Source: Rhodospirillales bacterium (lineage in GTDB: Bacteria > Pseudomonadota > Alphaproteobacteria > Azospirillales > Azospirillaceae). Taken from it: a stretch of 52,702 nt of DNA. Made by a program: the position numbers and the translations under genes. The stretch covers positions 1 through 52,702 of the forward strand of contig CANGXM010000002.1 in the NCBI GenBank assembly GCA_947457845.1, given 5' to 3'. Position 1 is the first letter of the stretch. Every line of letters starts with the position of its first letter. Positions 32,513 through 42,211 of this stretch are shown one piece after another. A model generated the notes under the pieces. The model saw only the letters and a list, made by a program, of their open reading frames with translations. It did not search any database and was not told the DNA's origin.

Positions 32513-33457
32513 ATGTGGACCCTCATCGCCCGCCGCGTCCTGATCGCGATCCCCACGGTGATCCTGGTCTCGATGTTCGTGTTCGGGCTCCAGCACGCGC
32601 TGCCCGGCGACCCCATCCTGGTCATCGCCGGCGAGGAGCGCGACCCCGAGGCGATCGAGCGCCTGAAGGAGATCTATCGCCTGAACGATCCCGTGCCGGT
32701 CCAGTACGTGGCCTGGGTCGGGCAGGCGCTCCAGGGCGATTTCGGCCGGTCCATGCGCACGGGCGAGCCGGTGTCGAAGCTGATCGTCCAGAAGCTGCCG
32801 GTGACGATCCAGCTGGCCGTCGCCTCCATGATCTTCGCCCTCGCCATCGGGCTTCCGGCGGGGATCCTGGCGGCGGTGCGCAAGGGCACGGCGGTCGACT
32901 ACGCCGCCAGCGCGGTGGCGCTCTCCGGCCTGTCGATCCCGAACTTCTGGCTCGGGATCATGATGATCCTGTTCATCTCGGTCGAACTCCGCCTGCTTCC
33001 GGCGTCGGGCTACGTGCCCTTCTTCGAGGACCCGGTGGGCGCGATCGAGACGCTGATCATGCCGGCCTTCGTGCTGGGCGGCGGCCTCGCCGCCACCATC
33101 ATGCGCCACACCCGCTCGGCCATGCTGGAGGTGCTGCGCGCCGACTACATCCGCACGGCGCGCGCCAAGGGCCTCGACGAACGCGTGGTGATCAACAAGC
33201 ACGCGCTCGCCAACGCGCTGGTGCCGGTCATCACGCTCTCGACCCTGCTGTTCGGCCAGCTCCTCGCCGGTGCCGTGCTGACCGAGCAGGTGTTCACCAT
33301 CCCCGGCTTCGGAAAGCTGATCGTGGACGCGGTCTTCAACCGCGACTACGGCGTCGTGCAGGGGGTCGTGCTCTGCACCGCCATCGGGTTCATCTTCATG
33401 AACCTGCTCGCGGACGTGCTCTACATCGTCGTGACCCCGCGCCTGAGGACCGGCTGA
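32513..33457 (+). CDS. Dipeptide/oligopeptide ABC transporter permease (DppB type)
   Basis: 314 residues, six membrane segments. Family hallmarks are the N-terminal IARRVLIAIPTVILVSMFVF, the QHALPGDP motif, and the EAA-loop YIRTARAKGLDERVV. It is separated from the binding-protein gene by 179 bases of repeats, and its stop shares a base with the next start. It forms the channel with the DppC-type subunit. Confidence 0.92.
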   Translation: MWTLIARRVLIAIPTVILVSMFVFGLQHALPGDPILVIAGEERDPEAIERLKEIYRLNDPVPVQYVAWVGQALQGDFGRSMRTGEPVSKLIVQKLPVTIQLAVASMIFALAIGLPAGILAAVRKGTAVDYAASAVALSGLSIPNFWLGIMMILFISVELRLLPASGYVPFFEDPVGAIETLIMPAFVLGGGLAATIMRHTRSAMLEVLRADYIRTARAKGLDERVVINKHALANALVPVITLSTLLFGQLLAGAVLTEQVFTIPGFGKLIVDAVFNRDYGVVQGVVLCTAIGFIFMNLLADVLYIVVTPRLRTG

Positions 33458-34356
33458 TGACCGACGCCCAGACCGCCGCCCCCACGGCCGACGCCGCCGT
33501 CCGCGCCGCCGAGGCCCTGCCGCCCAGGCGCAACCGCGTGCTGGCCAAGCTGCTCGCCAACCGCATGGCGCTGATCGGCGGCGGCATCGTGCTGACGTTC
33601 GTCCTGCTCGCGGTCTTCGCGCCGCTGATCGCGCCGTACGACCCGATCAAGACGAACTTCCTCGCGATCCGGCGGCCACCGTCCGAACTCTACTGGCTCG
33701 GGACCGACGAACTCGGCCGCGACATCCTCTCGCGCCTCCTTCATGGCGCCCGCGCATCGCTGGCGGCGGGCGTGTTCTCGGTCTTCATCTCGGTCGCGAT
33801 CGGGGTGCCGGTCGGGCTCATCGCCGGCTGGGCCGGCGGCTGGGTCGACGCGATCATCTCGCGGATCACCGACGCGCTGCTCGCCTGCCCCTTCCTGATC
33901 CTCGCCATCGCCTTCGCGGCCGTGCTGGGGCCGTCGCTGACCAACGCGATGATCGCCATTGGCCTGTCGGCGGTGCCGATCTTCGTGCGTCTCGCCCGCG
34001 GGCAGGTGATCGCGGTGCGCAACGAGGACTTCGTGGAGGGGGCCCGCGCCGTCGGCTTGCCCGGCCCCGTCATCCTCGCCCGCCACGTGGCACCGAACGT
34101 GCTGCCGCCGATCCTGGTGCAGGCGACACTGACGATCGCGGAGGCGATCATCGCCGAGGCGTCGCTCTCCTTCCTCGGCCTCGGGCAGCAGCCGCCGTCC
34201 CCCTCCTGGGGTTCGATGCTGAACGCGGCCAAGAACTTCCTCGATCAGGCACCCTGGATGTCCCTGTTCCCCGGGATCGCGATCTGCCTCGTCGTGCTGG
34301 GCTTCAACCTGCTCGGCGACGGGCTGCGCGACGCGCTGGATCCGAAGGAGAACTGA
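33457..34356 (+). CDS. Dipeptide/oligopeptide ABC transporter permease (DppC type)
   Basis: 299 residues. The cytoplasmic N-terminus is followed by NRMALIGGGIVLTFVLLAVF, the family motif LGTDELGRDILSRLLHGAR, the EAA-loop EDFVEGARAVGLPG and the ASLSFLGLG-QQPPSPSWG segment. It completes the peptide importer and ends 20 bases before a convergent gene. No clear terminator was seen in the short GC-rich gap. Confidence 0.92.
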   Translation: MTDAQTAAPTADAAVRAAEALPPRRNRVLAKLLANRMALIGGGIVLTFVLLAVFAPLIAPYDPIKTNFLAIRRPPSELYWLGTDELGRDILSRLLHGARASLAAGVFSVFISVAIGVPVGLIAGWAGGWVDAIISRITDALLACPFLILAIAFAAVLGPSLTNAMIAIGLSAVPIFVRLARGQVIAVRNEDFVEGARAVGLPGPVILARHVAPNVLPPILVQATLTIAEAIIAEASLSFLGLGQQPPSPSWGSMLNAAKNFLDQAPWMSLFPGIAICLVVLGFNLLGDGLRDALDPKEN

Positions 34357-34376
34357 CCCGGCGCCGGCCGCCGCCG

Positions 34377-35069
34377 TCAGGCGAGGTCGAACAGCGTCGG
34401 GAAGGCGTGCATGTCGTCGAAGGTGCAGAAGGACGGCACGGGGAATTCGAAGACCGGTGCCGCCTCCAATAGGTGGGCGGTCGCCGCGCCGCAGACCTCG
34501 GCCATCGCCCTCTGTTCGTCCGGGGTGAGCCAGTCGATCTGGTAGCCGAGCGTCAGGTGGAACCGGTAGCCGAGGTGCACCGGCACCCGCAGGCCGAGCA
34601 CCGCCGACAGGCGATCGCGCAGCGTGCGCAGGCGCAGGTGCTCCTCCGGGTCCGCCGGCTCCAGCGTCACGCCGAGGAACCCGCCGTGGACGGCGATCAC
34701 CCCGCCGACCGCCACCCGGATCGGCGCCGTGATGCCGAACCGCACCGCCCGCAGCCGGGCGGCGAACAGGTCGGTGCAGGCCGCGAGCGGCGCGTCGAGC
34801 GGCAGGTCCGCCGGCCAGCGGACGGGATCGCGGATCTGGTCGCACGCCCCCTCGAATATCGTCATGTGCCAGGACGAAGGCGGCAGCAGCGCGTGCCGGC
34901 GGGCGGGCAGGGCCGCCAGCCGGTCGTACACCCGCATCAGCGCCGTCCGTGCCGGCCCGTCCGCGGGCAGGTGGCAGACGATCGTGTTGCCCGGGAAGGC
35001 CCGGACCGACCCGTCCGCGTGGAACTTGCGTCCCACGTCGGCCGGGGGTGGCGGCGCGTGGCCGTCCAT
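34377..35069 (-). CDS. DUF1868 domain-containing protein, 2H phosphoesterase-type
   Basis: 230 residues. It has the two H-x-T motifs that define the 2H phosphoesterase superfamily, His68-Met-Thr70 in PSSWHMTIFEG and His171-Leu-Thr173 in YRFHLTLGYQ, about 100 residues apart as expected. Superfamily members cleave or ligate cyclic phosphodiesters (2',3'-cyclic or similar). The ATG at 35069 shares a base with the stop of the TIM-barrel gene (TGATG), so translation is coupled; it is the last gene of the ugp operon. By position it may open a cyclic or glycerol phosphodiester brought in by UgpBAEC. That substrate is inference; the fold assignment is well supported. Confidence 0.82.
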   Translation of the reverse strand: MDGHAPPPPADVGRKFHADGSVRAFPGNTIVCHLPADGPARTALMRVYDRLAALPARRHALLPPSSWHMTIFEGACDQIRDPVRWPADLPLDAPLAACTDLFAARLRAVRFGITAPIRVAVGGVIAVHGGFLGVTLEPADPEEHLRLRTLRDRLSAVLGLRVPVHLGYRFHLTLGYQIDWLTPDEQRAMAEVCGAATAHLLEAAPVFEFPVPSFCTFDDMHAFPTLFDLA

Positions 35070-35977
35070 CAGGCGTCCGCGAACCGGGCCTCGGCCATGA
35101 GCGACCGCGTCGCCGCGAGGCACTCTTCGGCCGCGTACCAGTAGCGCGACTTCAGCTCGATGTTGAAGACGGTCCCCTGCGGGAAGGTGCAGCGGGCCAT
35201 GACCGCCGACCAGGGGAGCGAGCCCCAGCCGACCGGCATGTGCAGGTCGCCGTTGCCGAAGGCGAGGCGCTCGCCGTCGGTGAAGGCCCAGATGTCGTCG
35301 ACCCGGCCGAAGCTGTCGTGGACGTGCAGATGGCGCGAGAGCGGGGCGAGTGCCGCCACCTCGGACAGGAAGTCGCCGCCGGTGTTGGCCATCTGGAGGT
35401 AGGCGTGGCTGAAGTCGAGCGTCGCCGCCACCGACGGGTGGTCGATCCGGCGGAGCTCCGCGGCCAGCCGGCTGGGCAGGCCCGCGTGCACGCTGCCATC
35501 GAAGTCGCTGAAGATATTCTCGACGCAGAGCACGACGCCGTGCTGGCGCGCGAAATCGCCGGCGATCGACAGCTGCTCGCGCTGGCGGGCGTAGGCGTCC
35601 TCGACCAGCGGCGCCGACATCGTCGGGTACATCCCGTTGTGGATCACGTAGTTGACCGCGCCCACCTCGGCCGCGACCTCGACCGATGCCTTCAGCACCT
35701 CCATGTGCCGGGCCAGACGCTCCGGCCGGTCCATGAGATTGATGTTGAGCGGGCCGTGGACCGTGAGCGCGACGGACCGGCCGGCGCAGGCGCGCTTCAG
35801 CGCGTCGAGCTGCGGGCGGCGGATGCGGGCGCCGATCACGATGTCCATGTCGTAGGTCGGCAGCTCGATCGAGCCGACGCCCAGCGCCTCGATCATGTCG
35901 AGTTCGGCGCCGAGGTCGGACAGGTCGGGGGCGCGCTTGTGGGCGGACAGGCCGGGACCGATCGCGTGCGGGGTCAT
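35069..35977 (-). CDS. TIM-barrel metal-dependent protein (sugar phosphate isomerase/epimerase family)
   Basis: 302 residues of the AP-endonuclease-2-like TIM barrel. Candidate metal ligands are His74 (TVHGP), His113 (VIHNG), Glu153 (CVENI), Asp188/His191 (TLDFSHAY), His220 (HLHVHDS), Asp244/His246 (GNGDLHMPVGWG) and Glu274 (NIELK). The rich ligand set would suit a di- or trinuclear centre, as in phosphodiester-cleaving relatives, as well as in sugar epimerases. It lies 29 bases after ugpC and is coupled to the 2H phosphoesterase gene. It occupies the slot where ugpQ often sits, so a phosphodiesterase role is a real alternative to isomerase. Confidence 0.82.
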   Translation of the reverse strand: MTPHAIGPGLSAHKRAPDLSDLGAELDMIEALGVGSIELPTYDMDIVIGARIRRPQLDALKRACAGRSVALTVHGPLNINLMDRPERLARHMEVLKASVEVAAEVGAVNYVIHNGMYPTMSAPLVEDAYARQREQLSIAGDFARQHGVVLCVENIFSDFDGSVHAGLPSRLAAELRRIDHPSVAATLDFSHAYLQMANTGGDFLSEVAALAPLSRHLHVHDSFGRVDDIWAFTDGERLAFGNGDLHMPVGWGSLPWSAVMARCTFPQGTVFNIELKSRYWYAAEECLAATRSLMAEARFADA

Positions 35978-36006
35978 GGGCGGATGCTCCGGGTGCGGGG
36001 AGAGGA

Positions 36007-37113
<1,107 letters not shown>

Positions 37114-37142
37114 CGACGGCTCCTTGGGATCGGATGGGACGG

Positions 37143-38036
37143 TCATTTGTCGGTGTTGACGAGGCCGCGGACGAAGTAACCCTGCATGAAGATCACGACG
37201 AGGAGCGGCGGGATCATGACCAGCAGCGTCGCCGCCATGGCCTCGTTCCAGATCGGCGGCTGTCCGAACAGCGGGCCGGGGACGATCTTCTTCAGCTGCA
37301 TGGTCGCGGTCGCCATGTCCTGGTCGGTGACGACCAGCAGCGGCCAGAGGTACTGGTTCCAGGCGTAGACGAACATGATGGTCGCGAGTGCCGCCATGTT
37401 CGTCTTCGACAGCGGGATCAGCACCTCGAGGAAGAAGCGGATGGGTCCGGCGCCGTCCATCTTCGCCGCCTCGGCCAGCTCGTCCGGGATGGTCAGGAAG
37501 AACTGCCGGTAGAGGAAGGTGCCCGTCGCCGTGGCGACCAGCGGCAGGATCAGGCCCGTGTAGGTGTTCAGGAGGTTCACCTCGGGCACGAACAGCGGCA
37601 GGCCGAGGAAGTCCAGGATCGTGCGGAAGGGGCTGAGCGTGTCGGCCACGACCGCGTAGGTCGGGACGATGCGGACCTCAAGCGGCAGCATCAGCGTGAT
37701 GAAGATCAGCCAGAAGAAGACCATCCGCAGCCTGTACTTGAAGTAGACGATCGCGAAGGCGGACAGCGCGGCGATGACGATCTTTCCGGCCGTGACGCCG
37801 ACGGCGACGATCAGGCTGTTGATCATCTTCGCGCCGAAGTCGGCCTTCTCCCAGACCCGGGCGTAGTTCTCGAAGAACTGGTCGCCGGGCCACAGCGGCA
37901 TCGGCACCATGTTGACCGTGCGGAAGTCGTGGGTCGACGCGATGAAGACGACCGCAATGGGCAGCACCGCCACCACCACGCCGATGAGCATGATGACGTG
38001 CGTGATCGCGTTCAGGATCGGGGTGCGTTCGATCAT
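37143..38036 (-). CDS. ugpE: sn-Glycerol-3-phosphate ABC transporter permease UgpE
   Basis: 297 residues, six membrane segments. The start [19 protein letters not shown] and the [18 protein letters not shown] region match E. coli UgpE layout, and the EAA loop reads [18 protein letters not shown]. It forms the channel with UgpA, whose stop lies 7 bases upstream. The UgpC start follows after 29 bases. Confidence 0.88.
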   Translation of the reverse strand: MIERTPILNAITHVIMLIGVVVAVLPIAVVFIASTHDFRTVNMVPMPLWPGDQFFENYARVWEKADFGAKMINSLIVAVGVTAGKIVIAALSAFAIVYFKYRLRMVFFWLIFITLMLPLEVRIVPTYAVVADTLSPFRTILDFLGLPLFVPEVNLLNTYTGLILPLVATATGTFLYRQFFLTIPDELAEAAKMDGAGPIRFFLEVLIPLSKTNMAALATIMFVYAWNQYLWPLLVVTDQDMATATMQLKKIVPGPLFGQPPIWNEAMAATLLVMIPPLLVVIFMQGYFVRGLVNTDK

Positions 38037-38043
38037 CGCCGCC

Positions 38044-38928
38044 TCACTTGTAGTGGATCTTCCGCTCGACGAAGCGGAACTGGATGAAGGTCAGGCAGAC
38101 GACGAGCGTCATCAGCACGATCGACTGGGCGGCGGCCATCGAATAGTCGAGCGCCTTGAACCCGTCGGAATAGATCTTGAAGACCATCAGGTCGGTCGCG
38201 CGGGCGGGGCCGCCGCCCGTGGTGATGTCGACGATGCCGAAGCTGTCGACGAAGGTCTCGGTGATGTTGATGACCAGCAGGAAGAAGAAGGTCGGCGCCA
38301 GCAGCGGCAGCTGGATGTCGAACACCCGGCGCACCACGCTCGACCCGTCCATCGCCGCCGCCTCCAGCAGCGAGCGCGGGATCGACTGCAGCCCGGCCAG
38401 GAAGAAGATGAAGTTGTAGGCGACCATCTTCCACGAGTTGGCGAAGACGATCAGCGCCATCGCGTGCCCGCCGTTCACCGCCGGGTTCCACAGCCCCGGG
38501 AAGGCGTCGTTCAGCGCCGCCATGAATCCGGCCTGGGGCGCGAAGATGAAGCGGAAGGCGAGGCCGACCGCGGGGGCCGCGATCGCGTAGGGCCAGAAGA
38601 GGACGAAGCGGTAGGTGCGGTAGCCGGTCAGCTGTCGATCCACCGCCACCGCCAGCACCAGCGACATGACGATCGAGAGCGTGGTCGACGCGACCGCGAA
38701 GAGCACCGACACCTGCACCGAGTTCCAGTAGACCCGGTCGGCGAAGATCTCGCGGAAGTTCTGCAGCCCCACCCACTCGTTCACGCCGCCGAAGGGCGGC
38801 TGTGTGGTGAAGGCCCAGTAGAAGGCCTGGCTTGCGGGCCAGTAGAAGAAGACGAAGACCAGAAGCATCTGCGGCGCGATCAGGGCGCCCGCGAGCCAGA
38901 GGCTCTTGAAGGTGACGCGCTTGTCCAT
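38044..38928 (-). CDS. ugpA: sn-Glycerol-3-phosphate ABC transporter permease UgpA
   Basis: 294 residues. Strongly UgpA-like along its length: LIAPQMLLVFVFFYWPA at the start, WKMVAYNFIFFLAGLQSIPR with the EAA loop LLEAAAMDGSS, the TGGGPARATDLMVFKIYSDG segment, and the C-terminal FIQFRFVERKIHYK. Six transmembrane helices are expected. It is preceded by ugpB with a 70-base gap and followed by ugpE after 7 bases. Confidence 0.9.
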   Translation of the reverse strand: MDKRVTFKSLWLAGALIAPQMLLVFVFFYWPASQAFYWAFTTQPPFGGVNEWVGLQNFREIFADRVYWNSVQVSVLFAVASTTLSIVMSLVLAVAVDRQLTGYRTYRFVLFWPYAIAAPAVGLAFRFIFAPQAGFMAALNDAFPGLWNPAVNGGHAMALIVFANSWKMVAYNFIFFLAGLQSIPRSLLEAAAMDGSSVVRRVFDIQLPLLAPTFFFLLVINITETFVDSFGIVDITTGGGPARATDLMVFKIYSDGFKALDYSMAAAQSIVLMTLVVCLTFIQFRFVERKIHYK

Positions 38929-38998
38929 GCCCAGCCGATCCTGCCGCGTAAGGGAACGGCGGGGGCGCCGGGGCGCCCCCGCCGGTGACGGGAGCCGA

Positions 38999-40339
38999 TC
39001 AGGGCAGCTGGCGGCCGCGCATGGTCTGCTCGAAGCGGCGCAGGATCTGGTTGCCGCGGGCGGCCGCGTCGTCCAGGGCGACCTGCATGTCCTTGCGGCC
39101 GGTGAAGGCGGCCTCCAGCTCCGAGCGGATCTCCGCGCGGATCTGGGTGAAGTTGCCCAGCCGGATGCCACGCGACAGCGGCGAGGGCGGGGTCGCGGTC
39201 AGCGACTGGATGGCCAGTTCGCGGCCGGCGAACTTCGGGTTGTTGTAGAACCCGACCTCGTTCAGAAACTTGAAGGCGCTGTTCGTGATCGGGATGTAGC
39301 CCGTCACGGTCGACATCCACAGCGCCTCGTCGGCCTTGGCGATGAACTGGAGGTAGGCCGCAGCCGCCTCGTATTCCTGCTGGCTCTTGCCGGACATGAT
39401 CCAGAGCGACGCGCCGCCGACCAGCGAGTTCTGCCGCGTGAAGCCCTCGTAGACCGGGAGCATCGCGAGGCCCCAGTTCAGGGTCGGGACCGCAGTCGCC
39501 TGGACGACGCCGTGGCTGGCGACCGAGGACAGGAAGGAGGCGCAGGAGCCGTCCGAGAAGGCCTGCAGCGCGGTCTTGCCGACCTGGGCCGTCTGGATGC
39601 GGGCGACGCCCTCGTCCAGCAGCTTCTTCCAGTCCTTCATGTAGTCGGCGAACTTGGTCTTGTTGAAGACCAGCTCGGCGTCGAGACCGTCATAGCCGTT
39701 GTTCTTGGTCGCGATCGGCTGGTTGTGGATGGCGGAGAACTGCTCCAGCGGCATCCAGGTGTCGTAGTCGAAGGCGAAGGCGCACTCGACGCCCGCGGCC
39801 TTCATCTTCCGCAGGTCGCCGAACCACTCCTCGATCGTCGCCGGGGCGGTCGTCTTGCCGATCTTCGCCCAGGCGTCCTTGTTCCAGTACATCAGCGCGG
39901 TCGAGCTGTTGTACGGGAAGGACCACATGTCGCCCTTCGAGGTCGCGTAGTAGTTCGCGACACCCGGGAAGTAGTCCTTCCAGTCGACGTTCAGCTTGAA
40001 GTCGTCGACCAGCTTGTTGGCCGGATAGATCGCGCCCGACAGCATGAAGTTCACGGTGCCGGCGTCGTAGATCTGGACCAGCGTGGGATGCTGGCGCGAC
40101 CGGTAGGCCGCGATCGTGTTCTGCTCGGCCGTGTCGTAGCCGCCCTGGCCGACGCAGACCGCCTCGTACTTCGTCTGGCTCTCGTTGAAGCGCTTGCAGT
40201 GCGCCTCCATGATCTCGCCGAGCTGGCCGGTCAGACCGTACCAGTAGTCGAACTTGATCCGGTTCTGCGCTTCGGCGGAGCCGGCCGACGCCAGGGCGAG
40301 CAGCGTGGCCGCACCGGCGAAGAGGGACTTGATCTGCAT
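38999..40339 (-). CDS. ugpB: sn-Glycerol-3-phosphate-binding periplasmic protein UgpB
   Basis: 446 residues. A signal peptide ends at AEAQ (about residue 25). Collinear UgpB features are GQLGEIMEAHCKRFNES, TLVQIYDAGTVNFMLS, KNNGYDGLDAELVFNK, GGASLWIMSGKS, TGYIPITNSAF and the C-terminal IRLGNFTQIRAEI with RGNQILRRFEQ, each with a clear counterpart in E. coli UgpB. Members bind glycerol-3-phosphate and often glycerophosphocholine or other glycerophosphodiesters. It is the first gene of the operon. A Pho-box-like element lies about 70 bases upstream, which fits induction by phosphate starvation. Confidence 0.9.
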   Translation of the reverse strand: MQIKSLFAGAATLLALASAGSAEAQNRIKFDYWYGLTGQLGEIMEAHCKRFNESQTKYEAVCVGQGGYDTAEQNTIAAYRSRQHPTLVQIYDAGTVNFMLSGAIYPANKLVDDFKLNVDWKDYFPGVANYYATSKGDMWSFPYNSSTALMYWNKDAWAKIGKTTAPATIEEWFGDLRKMKAAGVECAFAFDYDTWMPLEQFSAIHNQPIATKNNGYDGLDAELVFNKTKFADYMKDWKKLLDEGVARIQTAQVGKTALQAFSDGSCASFLSSVASHGVVQATAVPTLNWGLAMLPVYEGFTRQNSLVGGASLWIMSGKSQQEYEAAAAYLQFIAKADEALWMSTVTGYIPITNSAFKFLNEVGFYNNPKFAGRELAIQSLTATPPSPLSRGIRLGNFTQIRAEIRSELEAAFTGRKDMQVALDDAAARGNQILRRFEQTMRGRQLP

Positions 40340-40393
40340 CGGGGGGTTCTCGTCGTCGATGTCGGGACCCGCGGGCTCGGCCGCGGCGGCCTT

Positions 40394-40428
40394 GCTATCG
40401 CAGACGAGCGATGACGGCCCGGTGACGG
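40394..40428 (-). promoter_or_regulatory. Pho box-like direct repeat and -10 upstream of ugpB
   Basis: Read on the minus strand, CCGTCAC (40428-40422), four bases CGGG, then CCGTCAT (40417-40411): two 7-base repeats at the 11-base period of PhoB sites (consensus CTGTCAT-N4-CTGTCAT). After another 11 bases comes GATAGC (40399-40394), a weak -10 at the position used in Pho promoters. The ugpB ATG is about 55 bases further on. Confidence 0.6.
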
Positions 40429-40524
40429 TTTGTTAACCCCACCGGGAACATTGGATTGGCGATCTGTTGCGGCGCGGTGACGGATCGGTGTCGCGGGCGG
40501 GCGGAGACGCTTCCGGACCCCGGA

Positions 40525-41010
40525 TCAGCGGGCGTTCCGGTGGTCGGCCGGCCGGTCGAAGGCGCCCCGCCAGAGGCCGCGCCGCGCCTGCCGCGCCGTC
40601 GCCTCCTCCGCCGCGTAATGTCCGTGGGAATAGGTCGGTTCGTCGATCGCGAGGCCGGCGGCCACCATCGCCGCCCCGAGATCCCGGTCGCCGGATCGGC
40701 AGAGGGCGACGACCCTGCCGCGGTGCGTCCCGCGCACCGTGCAGACGACCGTTCCCGAGCCCGCCAGCGCCTGCAGGAGGAGGCGGCTGCGCCGGCCGCA
40801 GTCCCAGGCCGGCTCGACCGCGTCGCCCCGGCACGTCTGGGTCAGTTCTGGCGCGTCGATGCCCCAGAGCCGGACGGTGCGCCCGTCGACGATCAGCGTG
40901 TCGCCGTCGATCACCCGCTCGACCGGGCCGGCGAGGGTCTCGGCCGCGGCGACTCCGCAGGCGAGAAGGAGGACGGCGGACAACGGCGCGACGAGGCGGA
41001 GCGCGGACAT
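40525..41010 (-). CDS. Thermonuclease (SNase) family protein, secreted
   Basis: 161 residues. A signal peptide (hydrophobic core LSAVLLLACGVAAA, cleavage near AAAE) precedes one SNase OB-fold domain. Catalytic elements are the VIDGDTL metal loop, VRLWGIDAPE (Arg and Glu) and the second Arg in THRGRVVALC. Two extra cysteine pairs may form disulfides in the periplasm. It probably degrades nucleic acids outside the cytoplasm, which could release phosphate near the ugp operon, although no Pho box of its own was seen. Its stop lies 185 bases upstream of ugpB. Confidence 0.85.
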   Translation of the reverse strand: MSALRLVAPLSAVLLLACGVAAAETLAGPVERVIDGDTLIVDGRTVRLWGIDAPELTQTCRGDAVEPAWDCGRRSRLLLQALAGSGTVVCTVRGTHRGRVVALCRSGDRDLGAAMVAAGLAIDEPTYSHGHYAAEEATARQARRGLWRGAFDRPADHRNAR

Positions 41011-41227
41011 CGCGCCGAGTGTGGGGATCGAATCACTTAGAAACCATCAGTAATTGAATCGATCGATCCGTCACCGCCGTGCGGCGATCGCCGTCTTGAT
41101 CGGCCGACCCGTTTCGTCCTCAATCGGCGTCGGCGGCTGGGACGGCGGATGCGGCTGGGGACATGGCGGACGGCTCACCGGCGATCGATCGGAGCGGCGC
41201 GCTCGCGGCCCGGCTTCGGGGTGCCTC

Positions 41228-42211
41228 GTGACGACGGCGGGGGGGCGGGAGCCCGATGCGGGCGGGATGCTCGACGTCGGCGACGGGCACCGCCTCGCCT
41301 GGACCGCCGTCGGTCGGGCGGACGGCCTGCCGGCGCTGGCGCTCCACGGCGGCCCGGGGGCGGGGTCCTCTGCCACCACCCGCGGCCGATTCGATCCTGC
41401 GGTCTGGCGCCTCGTGCAGTTCGACCAGCGCGGCTGCGGGCGGAGCGTGCCGCACGCCGCGAACGCAGAAGCCGACCTATCGACCAACACGACCGCGCAT
41501 CTGATCGCCGACATCGAGCGGCTGCGCGACCATCTCGGCATCGAGCGCTGGATGGTCCACGGCGGGTCGTGGGGTTCCACACTCGCGCTGGCCTACGCGC
41601 AGCGCCATACCGACCGGGTCTCCGGCCTCGTGCTGGCCGCGACGGTGACCACGGGCCAGGCCGAGGTGGCGTGGATCGTCCGCGGCGTCGGTCGCCTGTT
41701 CCCCGAGGCGTGGGAGCGATTCGTCGCCGGGGTGCCCACAGCGGCGCGCGACGGCGACCTCGCCGACGCCTACCACCGCCTCCTGATGGACCCGGACCCG
41801 GCGGTCCACGACAGGGCGGCGCGGGACTGGTGCGACTGGGAGCAGGCGGTCGTGGCGCTGCAGCCGGGCGTGCCGGCGCATCCACGCTGGGCCGATCCGC
41901 GCTTCCGCCTCGGCTTCGCGCGGCTCGTCACCCACTATTGGCGCAACGCCGGCTTCCTGGAGGAGGGGGCGTTGCTGCGCGACGCCCCGCGCCTCGGCGG
42001 GATTCCCGGGATCCTCGTCCACGGCCGTCTCGACCTCGGCAGCCCCCTCGACGTGCCCTGGTGGCTCGCCCGCGCGTGGCCGGGGGCCGAGCTGCGCATC
42101 GTGGAGGGTGCGGGACACGACACCCGCGACGCCGGCATGCCCGAGGCGCTGGCGACGGCGGTGGCGGACATGGCGGAACGCCTCACTCGAACCCGCCGTC
42201 CACCCCGATGA
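41228..42211 (+). CDS. pip: Prolyl aminopeptidase
   Basis: 327 residues from GTG at 41228, giving a normal length; the reading frame stays open further upstream but without family-like sequence. The N-terminus has the MLDVGDGHRLAW strand. The oxyanion motif is HGGPGAGSS, then FDQRGCGRS. The nucleophile Ser lies in GGSWGS, the acid in HGRLDLGSP and His in EGAGHDTRD. These cytoplasmic serine peptidases remove N-terminal proline from peptides. Its 3' end overlaps the convergent SDR gene by 29 bases. The 217-base gap upstream holds an AT-richer stretch near 41030-41060 that may contain promoters for this and the divergent nuclease gene. Confidence 0.82.
   Translation: MTTAGGREPDAGGMLDVGDGHRLAWTAVGRADGLPALALHGGPGAGSSATTRGRFDPAVWRLVQFDQRGCGRSVPHAANAEADLSTNTTAHLIADIERLRDHLGIERWMVHGGSWGSTLALAYAQRHTDRVSGLVLAATVTTGQAEVAWIVRGVGRLFPEAWERFVAGVPTAARDGDLADAYHRLLMDPDPAVHDRAARDWCDWEQAVVALQPGVPAHPRWADPRFRLGFARLVTHYWRNAGFLEEGALLRDAPRLGGIPGILVHGRLDLGSPLDVPWWLARAWPGAELRIVEGAGHDTRDAGMPEALATAVADMAERLTRTRRPPR

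Noticed and set aside
41054-41227. An N-terminal extension of the prolyl aminopeptidase
   Set aside because: The 58 extra codons have no family-like sequence and cover the likely promoter; the GTG at 41228 gives the normal length.
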